From assembly GCF_000428485.1 (NCBI RefSeq), contig NZ_AUAA01000034.1:1-36109 (forward strand): a stretch of 36,109 nt of DNA. The letters are read 5' to 3'. The DNA is from Epilithonimonas tenax DSM 16811. Lineage in GTDB: Bacteria; Bacteroidota; Bacteroidia; Flavobacteriales; Weeksellaceae. Shown one piece after another: positions 1 through 7,064 of this stretch (position 1 is the first letter of the stretch; each line of letters opens with the position of its first letter). The notes beneath the pieces were generated by a model that was not told where the DNA came from, ran no database searches, and saw only the letters and a list, made by a program, of their open reading frames with translations. The position numbers and the translations under genes were made by a program.

Positions 1-156
1 GGCTCCAAACTCCTCAAATTCCTTTCGCCATTTGTATAGCAAAGTCACTTTAATACCGAGTTCTCTGGCTAATTCTGATATATTATTTCTCTCTTTGCTC
101 AATTGAACTGCTTGGGTTTTGAAAGCAGGATCATAGATTTTTCGTTCTTGTTTCAT
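1..156 (-). mobile_element. IS3-family transposase OrfA, N-terminal part (runs off left edge)
   Basis: The first 52 codons of a transposase are read leftwards from an ATG at 156 and continue past the window edge. The peptide starts MKQERKIYDPAFKTQAVQ and contains a helix-turn-helix (about residues 20-45) with ARELGI followed by LLYKWRKEFEEFG. This is the usual pattern of IS3-family OrfA proteins in Bacteroidota, which bind the IS ends while OrfB supplies the DDE catalytic domain. No catalytic part is visible here. The coding frame is open to the window edge. The element end is probably near position 213, inside a recombinase gene. Family assignment is firm; subgroup cannot be given. Confidence 0.85.
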
Positions 157-213
157 ATCTTAAAATTAAGGTTTTATGCTTAACTTTTACTGGACGTTAA
201 ATTAGTATATCCA
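157..213. mobile_element. Probable terminal region of the IS3-type element
   Basis: Between the OrfA start codon and the recombinase remnant lies a short AT-rich stretch ending TATATCCA at 206-213. Read inwards from the junction it starts TGGATATACTAATTTAACG, so it has the 5'-TG...CA-3' end expected of IS3 elements. ACTGGA at 189-194 is repeated inverted as TCCAGT at 210-215. Placing the junction after 213 restores a Gly-Phe-Leu-Lys reading (xGT TTT TTG AAA) just ahead of the recombinase zinc ribbon, as expected for the intact protein. The other IS end and the target duplication are outside the window. Confidence 0.55.
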
Positions 214-932
214 GTTTTTTGAAATGTCCAAAATGCGGAGGGCACATTACAGGTAGCGGATCAAAAGGAAAGAAAAATATTTATTACTATTATCATTGCA
301 ATTCTAAATGTGGTTACAGACACAATTCTGATTTAGTTAATTGTACGTTCGAAAGAGAGTTGAAAAAATTCGAATTTAATGTCGGATTTAGTAATTTAAT
401 AAAAGAAATTCTTCTAAGTAATTTTAAAAATATTGAGCAAAATCTCAATGCGCAGAAAAGAGAAATCTCTACTAAAATTACAAATTTGACTAATCGTTTA
501 GAAAGTGCTCGTGAAAAATACTTGGAGGATAAATTAGATTTTGAAGATTATCAGATAATTAAAAACGAAAGTAAAAAAAAGATTGACGTACTAGAAATTG
601 ACTTGCAAAATCAAAAGTTAAACCGTACAAATACTGACATCAAAAACAAACTTCATCAGACCCTACAAATTTTACCAAATCTCTCTCAAATCTATACTAA
701 AGGTGATGATGACACAAAAAAAACACTAATGTGTTCGATTTTTAGTGAAAAACTCGAATTTGCAGAAAATACGTTTCGAACACCCCAGCTCAACTCCGCA
801 CTATCATCTATCTTACTAATTAACAACATTTTACAAAGTAAAAAAAAAGGAAAAATCACTGATAAAAGTGACTTTTCCCTTAGAGTGACCGCGAAGGGAT
901 TCGAACCCCCAACCCTCAGAGCCGAAATCTGA
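214..932 (+). pseudogene. Large serine recombinase, C-terminal fragment interrupted by an IS
   Basis: This is the C-terminal part of a large serine recombinase (site-specific integrase). The fragment opens with the recombinase zinc beta-ribbon (CPKCGG, then CNSKCGY) and continues into a long coiled coil (about residues 60-135 of the fragment), as in phage and ICE integrases. The catalytic resolvase domain and the central recombinase domain are missing. An in-frame TAA at 198-200 closes the frame upstream, in what appears to be IS sequence. The open frame could start at TTG 219, but that start is probably not used. The last residues (GFEPPTLRAEI) are encoded by the antisense of the tRNA-Arg gene and the stop is inside the tRNA, which suggests that the element recombined into the tRNA 3' end. 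Probably inactive. Confidence 0.8.
841..876 (-). terminator. Rho-independent terminator of tRNA-Arg
   Basis: The arms AAAAATCACT (851-860) and AGTGACTTTT (867-876) form a hairpin with one mismatch. On the minus strand the hairpin is followed by a run of eight T (complement of 841-848), ten bases past the tRNA 3' end. It lies inside the recombinase reading frame but is oriented to serve the tRNA. Confidence 0.6.
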
Positions 933-959
933 TATTCTATCCAGTTGAACTACGCAGCC
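886..959 (-). tRNA. tRNA-Arg (anticodon TCG)
   Basis: A complete 74-nt cloverleaf can be drawn on the minus strand. The acceptor stem is GGCTGCG with CGCGGTC (two G-U pairs) and the discriminator is A. The D arm is GTTC/GAAT. The anticodon stem TCAGA/TCTGA carries the loop TTTCGGC, so the anticodon is TCG, which reads CGN arginine codons. The T arm is GGGGG-TTCGAAT-CCCTT. CCA is not encoded. The tRNA starts 17 bases after the stop codon of the outer-membrane protein gene, so it may be partly transcribed by readthrough. Its 3' half overlaps the end of the serine recombinase frame, making it the likely attachment site of the element on the left. Confidence 0.95.
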
Positions 960-976
960 ATTTTCATCAATGATGT

Positions 977-2746
977 TTAGAACGTCATCTTCACACCTCC
1001 TAAAAACTGTGCGCCCAAAACTTGGTAACCCAAATATTTTTGGTACTTAGCGCCAAGAAGATTATTTCCGAGTGCGAAAATACTGAAATTTTTGTGAAGT
1101 TTGTACTCTGCAGACAAATTTAAATCTGCATAACCGCCAACTTTCTCATTTCTATTCTCTTGCTGCGAAAATGCCGGGAAAGTTGTCACAATAGAATATG
1201 AGTTTGCAGTCCTGTCTGTTACAAAATAAGCTTTAAAACCAAGATTCAGTTTTTTCTCCAGCATTGTGTATTTTGCACCAAGATTGAATTGAACCAAAGG
1301 CTTGTAATAAACTTCTTCCAGGTTATCCAACTTATATTTCACAAAATGTAAACCCGCATCAACAGTGAGGTTTTCCATTGGAAATGCTTGCAAATCGCCT
1401 TTGATCTCCATTAATGTTCCATTGTCATAAACCGAACTGAAAGTATTGGCAAAATCAAAACCTGGTCTTTCAGGCGTAATGGCAGCATTAAACCATCCAT
1501 TATTAACAAAAAACTGCGCATTGTTCACTTTACTGAAACCCGCATTCACATCGTATTTGAACATCTGATTGACATCTCCTTTCAAACCGAAATAGAAATG
1601 GTACTTCGTTTCAGTAGGCGTTAAAAGCAAATCTGAGATCAAAAATGGATTTTCCTCCAACAGATTTCCGTAAGTATTCAGTTTCAAACCACCATCAATT
1701 CCACCATAGAATTTGAATTCATCTGCCGCAGCAACCAACACTTCTGCTCTGGGAAACCAGTAGAATTTGCTTCCCTTATTTTCAGCATTAATATCTGATA
1801 ATTTAGAATGAAGAAAACTAAAATCCGACCCAATCAACAAATACGATTCGCCTTTGTAGAAAGTGACTTTTGGCGCTAAAGTAAAATTCAGTTGGTTGGA
1901 GTTATTTTGATTCAGCAATTCAAATTTAGAATTGACCGTTTCCAAATCGACCCCTAAATCTGCATTTGCAGTAATTTGATCGTTGATCTCAAAATCGTGT
2001 TTCGACAAATTAAGTTCCACATTCGCATAACTTTCTTTCGCATCAAAATGATCGCTTAGAAAATATGACCTCACTTTTACATTATTCAAAATCTCATTGG
2101 AATAATGGTCATAAGAAGCATTCACGCTGAACTTATTGACTTTTTGTTGCAAATCGAGATCAGGATTCTCAGGCGTCAAAGCATAGATCCCGTAGTAGTT
2201 ATAATTATTAAATCCATAATTAGCATCCAGATTGAACTTGCCTTTTTCTGCATAGATATTCGCATAAGCGCCAATGGTTGCCTGACTACTTTTGGAATCC
2301 CAATCGTAATCTTTCTTAAGTCCTGTTGTCGATAAATAATGAACGTCCGCACCTACTTCCACATTGTCCTGCACCTTCCCCGAGATGTTGGCATCTGCCA
2401 AAAACTTACCATAATTCCCGTAACCCAATCGGAAATAATTGGACTGAAAATCATGATTGAATTTTGGAGAAATATCCTCGCTTTGGATTGCCGTTGTTTT
2501 GAAGTCAGAAACCGGTGGCACATTCACGATGTCGTATTTGAGATTGAGAGAATCTTCCTTCTTTTTGTTTTCCGGCGGATAATTTTTTTCCTGGATGACA
2601 GACGTTTTTTTCTTCTCGATCTTTTTGACTTCAGGTTCGCGCTTTCTGTTCAGAATCAGTTGCTCTTCTTTGATCTGAGCTCCGATTTCCGAAATTCCGA
2701 AAGTTCCTAAAAATGCCAGAGCGGCGATATATTTCAGTTTGTTCAT
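977..2746 (-). CDS. Outer-membrane beta-barrel protein (TonB-dependent receptor-like barrel)
   Basis: This 589-residue exported protein has a signal peptide (about residues 1-23, ending at GAQ), then a charged linker rich in Lys and Glu (about 24-70). The rest consists of alternating aromatic and polar beta-strands such as NYFRLGYGNYGKFLADANISG. It ends in GGVKMTF with a terminal Phe, the usual outer-membrane assembly signal. The strand pattern resembles TonB-dependent receptor barrels, but I see neither a plug domain nor a TonB box, so it may be a porin-like or assembly-related barrel. It lies 135 bp downstream of the TPR gene on the same strand and is probably cotranscribed with it. The substrate is unknown. 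Start is ATG at 2746. Confidence 0.8.
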   Translation of the reverse strand: MNKLKYIAALAFLGTFGISEIGAQIKEEQLILNRKREPEVKKIEKKKTSVIQEKNYPPENKKKEDSLNLKYDIVNVPPVSDFKTTAIQSEDISPKFNHDFQSNYFRLGYGNYGKFLADANISGKVQDNVEVGADVHYLSTTGLKKDYDWDSKSSQATIGAYANIYAEKGKFNLDANYGFNNYNYYGIYALTPENPDLDLQQKVNKFSVNASYDHYSNEILNNVKVRSYFLSDHFDAKESYANVELNLSKHDFEINDQITANADLGVDLETVNSKFELLNQNNSNQLNFTLAPKVTFYKGESYLLIGSDFSFLHSKLSDINAENKGSKFYWFPRAEVLVAAADEFKFYGGIDGGLKLNTYGNLLEENPFLISDLLLTPTETKYHFYFGLKGDVNQMFKYDVNAGFSKVNNAQFFVNNGWFNAAITPERPGFDFANTFSSVYDNGTLMEIKGDLQAFPMENLTVDAGLHFVKYKLDNLEEVYYKPLVQFNLGAKYTMLEKKLNLGFKAYFVTDRTANSYSIVTTFPAFSQQENRNEKVGGYADLNLSAEYKLHKNFSIFALGNNLLGAKYQKYLGYQVLGAQFLGGVKMTF

Positions 2747-2762
2747 TTATTTTTTATTTTTT

Positions 2763-2847
2763 AAAATTTCATCAAAATTATTTCCCCAACCCTAAAGCGA
2801 GTATTTTTGATGAAATTTTTAAAGCAATTCGCCCTTTAGGGTCGGGG
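2763..2847. repeat. Two interleaved inverted repeats in the TPR/barrel intergenic region
   Basis: Pair X is AAAATTTCATCAAAA (2763-2777) with TTTTGATGAAATTTT (about 2804-2818). Pair Y is CCCCAACCCTAAAGCGA (2784-2800) with TCGCCCTTTAGGGTCGGGG (2829-2847), the latter carrying two extra bases and one mismatch. The order is X Y X' Y', so the hairpins cross each other. They can form either alternative structures or a pseudoknot. The stretch sits between two genes that appear cotranscribed. Confidence 0.6.
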
Positions 2848-2881
2848 TAAAAATTGATTTAAAAATTTGTAACCTTTATAT

Positions 2882-5854
2882 TTACTTCTTGATCAGTGCT
2901 TTCACTTCCTTGGCTTCTGCCACAACTTCTGGGAAATCACCGTAATGATTGATGATCTCATCCAAAGTGTAACTCGCCTGGTAATTGTCTTTCAAAGCCA
3001 GATAATTTTTCGCCATGATGACCAAAGCTTTTGCGCCCCAATATTCTTCTGAAGCGTAATTGTTTGCCAATTTGAAAATAGTTTCGTTGGAAGATTTGAA
3101 CGCTTTTCCTTTATTTTGATAGAATGCTTTTGCATAAAGAGCCTCTGCTGCAACTTCTGTATTGGAGGATTTTTCCAAAGCAGTATAAGCTGTCTGCGCC
3201 TCTTTATCTTTGGATTGCTGCATCAGACTTCTCGCCTTGATAACTTTCGCCTGTTCCAATGTTGCTGCAGAATTTTTAGAGTTTGAGATTACGGCATTGG
3301 CGAATTTCTCCGCTTCGGCAAAGTTCTTTTCGTCCGCGTAGATTTTCATTAATTCTACCGAAGCGAAGTTTTTGATATTCACATTCGTGGAGTTGGCAAC
3401 TTGTTCCAGATATTTTTTTGCATCCGCAATTTTATCTTGCGAAATGTAAATCTGCGCCAATCGAACCTGCGCATCTTGCTGATAATCATTCTGGAAATCC
3501 GCAACGTTCTGCAGTGGCAACATTGCTTTATTAATTTGTTTTAACTGATAATAACTTTCGCCCAACTCATATTGAGATTTGAAAAGATGGTCGCCGCTTG
3601 GACTTTGATCCAGATATTTTTCGTAATAAGAAACGGCTTTCGCGTAATCTTTCTTACTGAAACTTTCCTGCGCCAGACTGAAATTGATTTCATTGATCTC
3701 AGAACTGTCCACTTTGACATCTAAAGCCTTAGCGAAATTTTCATAGCCTGCAACATCACCTTTTTTCACGAAAGCAGGTTTGGAAGCCAAAACAATTTTC
3801 TCGGCAAACGCAGTATTTTTATATTGATTTGCCAAAAGCTGAAACTCAGCAATTGCTTTATCAGTTTGGTCTTGATCGATGTAATTCTGCGCTCTGTAGA
3901 TTTGGGAATTGGCAACCAGATCTTTGTCCGGGCTGGATTGAATCACTTTATCGAAGTAAGCATTTGAATTATTGAAATCATCATTCTGCGCATAAGCCGT
4001 TCCGATTTCGTAATTCGCATCGTCCACATATTCAGAATTTGGGTATTTTGAAATCAAGGTTTTCAATTCCGAAATTTTCGCCACCGTATCACCTTTGAAG
4101 CCTAAAGCCAAAGATTTTTGATACAAGGTGTAATCGCTGGCATTTTCGGTTTTGTTATAAATCTCTAAAGCTTCATTCAACTGATTGTTAGCATAATAAG
4201 TATCAGCCAAACGCAATTCTGCATCCGCTTTGAATTCCTGTTTCGGAAATCTCAGATATTCTTTAAAATATGCCTGAGCCGAAGCAAAATCCTTCGCCTT
4301 GAAATAAGCGTAACCTAGATCATAATCCAACTGTTCACGCTCCGGGAAACCTTCTGCCGTTTCATTTTCGAGTTTGGTGTAAGTCGCAATGGCGGATTTG
4401 TAATCACCTTTTTGATAGTAAGTTTGACCTAACCAATATTGCGCTTTCTTATAAAATTCTTTGTTTAAATGAGATTGAAGACTTTGCTTGAAATATTTTT
4501 CAGCCACATCAAAATTCCCTTTATTGAATTCCTCAGAACCCAAAAGATAGGACACCTCCTGCTCTATTTTTTTGGTCTCATTTGTTTTTTGGTCGAGTTT
4601 TCCGAGTGCTTCCAAAGTTGCTTTGTAATCGCCGGAATACAGATAGGACTTCACGAGAAGCGATTTCATTTCCTGGGTTTTTGCACCGCCCGGATATTGA
4701 TCAATATACCTCTGAATTACTTTTGAAGAATTCTCAAACGGATTTCCCAGTTCGTAACTCAATTTCGCATATTGTTCCAAAGCCAATTGCTGAACTTTTG
4801 GGTCATAATTCATTTGTGAAGAATTACGGTATGCTGACAAAGCTTCCTGTTTTTTTCCGGTTTCCAGATACGCATTTCCCAATTGGTAGTAAGCGTTCTG
4901 CGCCAAAGGAGAATTGCTGTTGATCAATTGGTTGTAATAGCCAACGGCTTCATCATTTTTCTTCAGCTGCGCGGAAACAAATCCCATCTCATAAAGGTCA
5001 GATTCTGAAGGCGTCTGTTCCTTATCCAAAAATAACTTCAAGTGTGGATAAGCGGATTGATAATCGCCTTTCATAAAATAACTTTCTCCAACTATTTTAT
5101 GAATTTCTGTATCATAAGAGGTTATTTTTCCATTATTAAGAAGTTCATTTCCTTCCGAAATCGCAAGGTCATAATTCTTTTGATTGTAATACATCTGAAC
5201 ATAATAAGGCTTCACCAGATGGGCATATTCCTCATTATTTTTGATTTGGTCAAAATAAATGAAAGCATTATCATTCTGTTTGTCAGCGTAATACAAATGT
5301 CCGAGCATATAAGAAATTGCAGGTTTGCTGGTTTCATCCGCGGATTTGAAAGACTCTTCCAAAGCCTCTATCGCACCTGCAGAATCGCCAGTCATAAACT
5401 TGGCATAACCCAGCTTCATAATGTGCTGTGTATTTTCCTCACGGCTAAGTTGTGACTGATTGATTTTCTGTAGAGTTTCCAGTGCTTTTTCGAAATCTTT
5501 TTTAGATAAATAATAATCCGCCAAGGGTCCGCTGGCCTGCGCAAAATAAGCAGAATTCGGGTATTCTTTCATAAAGGCGTTCAGACCTTCTTCCGCATAT
5601 TGCTGCTGAAGAATCACGCCAATCACATTGCTGAAAAATGCGGAAGCCTCTTTTCTAGAATTGCTGAGATATTGGTTGTAGAAATATTGTTTGGAATATT
5701 CGTATTGAGAAGCGTTATAGATCTTGGTCTGGTAGAGATGATCTGCCAAACCAAAATGATAATCTTCGTTCTTTGTAAAATAGTGAGATTGTTGCGCCTC
5801 GGAAATCCCATACAAAGAGATCATTGAAGCCAGTATTATTTTTTTTGAATTCAT
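2882..5854 (-). CDS. Large exported tetratricopeptide-repeat protein
   Basis: The protein has 990 residues from the ATG at 5854. A TTG four codons upstream is possible but less likely, because MNSKKIILASMISLYGISEA makes a normal signal peptide. The mature part is almost entirely TPR-type helical hairpins, with recurring patterns such as AQYWLGQTYYQKGDYKSAIATY, FKSQYELGESYYQLKQINKA and DYDLGYAYFKAKDFASAQAYF. It has no catalytic motif and probably acts as a periplasmic scaffold. It lies upstream of an outer-membrane barrel gene on the same strand, and the arrangement suggests the two work together at the envelope. A specific pathway cannot be named from sequence. The fold call is firm; the role is inferred. 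Confidence 0.85.
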   Translation of the reverse strand: MNSKKIILASMISLYGISEAQQSHYFTKNEDYHFGLADHLYQTKIYNASQYEYSKQYFYNQYLSNSRKEASAFFSNVIGVILQQQYAEEGLNAFMKEYPNSAYFAQASGPLADYYLSKKDFEKALETLQKINQSQLSREENTQHIMKLGYAKFMTGDSAGAIEALEESFKSADETSKPAISYMLGHLYYADKQNDNAFIYFDQIKNNEEYAHLVKPYYVQMYYNQKNYDLAISEGNELLNNGKITSYDTEIHKIVGESYFMKGDYQSAYPHLKLFLDKEQTPSESDLYEMGFVSAQLKKNDEAVGYYNQLINSNSPLAQNAYYQLGNAYLETGKKQEALSAYRNSSQMNYDPKVQQLALEQYAKLSYELGNPFENSSKVIQRYIDQYPGGAKTQEMKSLLVKSYLYSGDYKATLEALGKLDQKTNETKKIEQEVSYLLGSEEFNKGNFDVAEKYFKQSLQSHLNKEFYKKAQYWLGQTYYQKGDYKSAIATYTKLENETAEGFPEREQLDYDLGYAYFKAKDFASAQAYFKEYLRFPKQEFKADAELRLADTYYANNQLNEALEIYNKTENASDYTLYQKSLALGFKGDTVAKISELKTLISKYPNSEYVDDANYEIGTAYAQNDDFNNSNAYFDKVIQSSPDKDLVANSQIYRAQNYIDQDQTDKAIAEFQLLANQYKNTAFAEKIVLASKPAFVKKGDVAGYENFAKALDVKVDSSEINEINFSLAQESFSKKDYAKAVSYYEKYLDQSPSGDHLFKSQYELGESYYQLKQINKAMLPLQNVADFQNDYQQDAQVRLAQIYISQDKIADAKKYLEQVANSTNVNIKNFASVELMKIYADEKNFAEAEKFANAVISNSKNSAATLEQAKVIKARSLMQQSKDKEAQTAYTALEKSSNTEVAAEALYAKAFYQNKGKAFKSSNETIFKLANNYASEEYWGAKALVIMAKNYLALKDNYQASYTLDEIINHYGDFPEVVAEAKEVKALIKK

Positions 5855-5863
5855 AGAGATTTT

Positions 5864-5871
5864 CAAAATTA
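5864..5871 (-). promoter_or_regulatory. Candidate -7 box of the TPR gene
   Basis: CAAAATTA on the plus strand reads TAATTTTG on the minus strand, matching the Bacteroidota -7 consensus TAnnTTTG. A TTG on the minus strand (5890-5892) lies 18 bases further upstream, a normal -33 spacing. The leader would be only a few bases long. Confidence 0.35.
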
Positions 5872-5954
5872 TTGTCGAAGATCCTGCTCCAACAAAGTTT
5901 GTTCCTTTTCAACGAAAATAGGGAAAAGATATTATTTAAGGGAATTTAATTGGG

Positions 5955-6030
5955 AATTAATTATAATTTGAGGAAAATCCGTCTCCTTACTTCCCTCTCT
6001 GGGAGAAAGGGAATTCAATTTTAATTAATT
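5955..6030. repeat. Large imperfect stem-loop downstream of the WYL regulator
   Basis: The outer arms AATTAATTATAATTTGA (5955-5971) and TCAATTTTAATTAATT (6015-6030) enclose an inner hairpin TTCCCTCTCT (5991-6000) / AGAAAGGGAA (6004-6013). It lies between the stop of the WYL gene and the upstream region of the TPR gene. It may end transcription of the cluster on its right or be a small repeat element. Confidence 0.4.
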
Positions 6031-6043
6031 TTCTAAAATTGAC

Positions 6044-6946
6044 TTAATTTTTTGCAGAATTAATAAAATCAAAATACGCTGCTTTCACATTTTCGGGCGA
6101 AATGATTTTCATCCTTCCTGTATGCGTGAGAAGTTCTTGGTAGAAATCGTAGGTTGGAACCAGCGTCAACTCTATTCTGTACTCCGAATCGTTATCGATC
6201 AACACTTTTTGGGAATGATGGATGGGCAGAGATTTTATGAATTTCCCTTGTTCATCATCGAAAGACAAAACCACAATTACCGGTTTCTGACCCAAAGTGG
6301 AAATGATTCCGAATGAGTTTTTGAACAAATCATCGATATTGGTTTCTTGCTTTTTAAAGGTTTTAGAATTGAATTCTAACTCAGAAATCCTGTCGAGTCC
6401 GAATGTTTTTAGAAAGAAATCTTTTCCATCCGCTTCGTTTGCCAAAAGATACCAGCGGTTTTTAAACTCCTTCAAAGCGTACGGTTCTACCACTCTTTTC
6501 GTCGCAATACCTTCCCAATGCTTGGTATAGTTGAAGCTAATGACTTTCGTGTTTTTAATGGCAAAAATCAAGCCTTCCAAGTTGTGCAAACCAGAAGCTT
6601 GCCTCTTCTCGAAGATCATTATTTCGGAATTATTTTCGGCTTGTTTGTAGGCGTTTACCAAAAGAAGATTGTCGAAAATTGTTTGTGAATGATCGGAAAA
6701 ACTATCATTGACAATCTGGTACGTCATCGTAGAGCGTTTGAATTTGATTTCGATCCCGAGTTCCGCAAGAAGCTTCATATCTTTATTAAAAGTTTTTTGA
6801 CTGCTTGCCAAATTACTAGAAAAACTTTCTTTGTGATGCAATTCCTCAAGATGTTTTAGAATTTCTTTGAAGCTTGCGCCTTTCGGTTTGCTTTTCAGAA
6901 AGTTGGCGATGCTCATTAGCCTGTGGTTTTTGTCTAGGATTGCCAT
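6044..6946 (-). CDS. WYL-domain transcriptional regulator
   Basis: The protein has 300 residues from the ATG at 6946. The frame is open further upstream, but that stretch is non-coding in character, and MAILDKNHRLMSIANFLKS is a typical start for this family. The N-terminal third is a winged helix (about 1-80: FLKSKPKGASFKEILKHL, then SQKTFNKDMKLLAELGIEI). The WYL domain follows, with VISFNYTKHWEG and RVVEPYALKEFKNRWYLLANE, and a C-terminal extension. WYL domains bind nucleic acid or nucleotide ligands, and such regulators often accompany anti-phage systems (BrxR and CapW families). The adjacent DUF262-HNH gene, upstream on the same strand, fits that role. Its ligand and operator are not evident. 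Confidence 0.88.
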   Translation of the reverse strand: MAILDKNHRLMSIANFLKSKPKGASFKEILKHLEELHHKESFSSNLASSQKTFNKDMKLLAELGIEIKFKRSTMTYQIVNDSFSDHSQTIFDNLLLVNAYKQAENNSEIMIFEKRQASGLHNLEGLIFAIKNTKVISFNYTKHWEGIATKRVVEPYALKEFKNRWYLLANEADGKDFFLKTFGLDRISELEFNSKTFKKQETNIDDLFKNSFGIISTLGQKPVIVVLSFDDEQGKFIKSLPIHHSQKVLIDNDSEYRIELTLVPTYDFYQELLTHTGRMKIISPENVKAAYFDFINSAKN

Positions 6947-7064
6947 TTGTTGATTTTTGTTAAAGTAAAGATAAAATAGTAAACAGACAAAGTGTGGGTG
7001 TTTGTGATTTTTGTTATAAAAAATCCTCACTTTTTGGGAAATTAGGATTTGAATACCAAAAACA

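Noticed and set aside
2105-2710. Two open frames on the plus strand opposite the outer-membrane protein gene
   Set aside because: They are antisense shadows of a well-supported gene and their peptides have no family features.
4469-5827. Several plus-strand open frames across the TPR gene
   Set aside because: They mirror the repeated helical coding sequence and show no start signals or recognisable domains.
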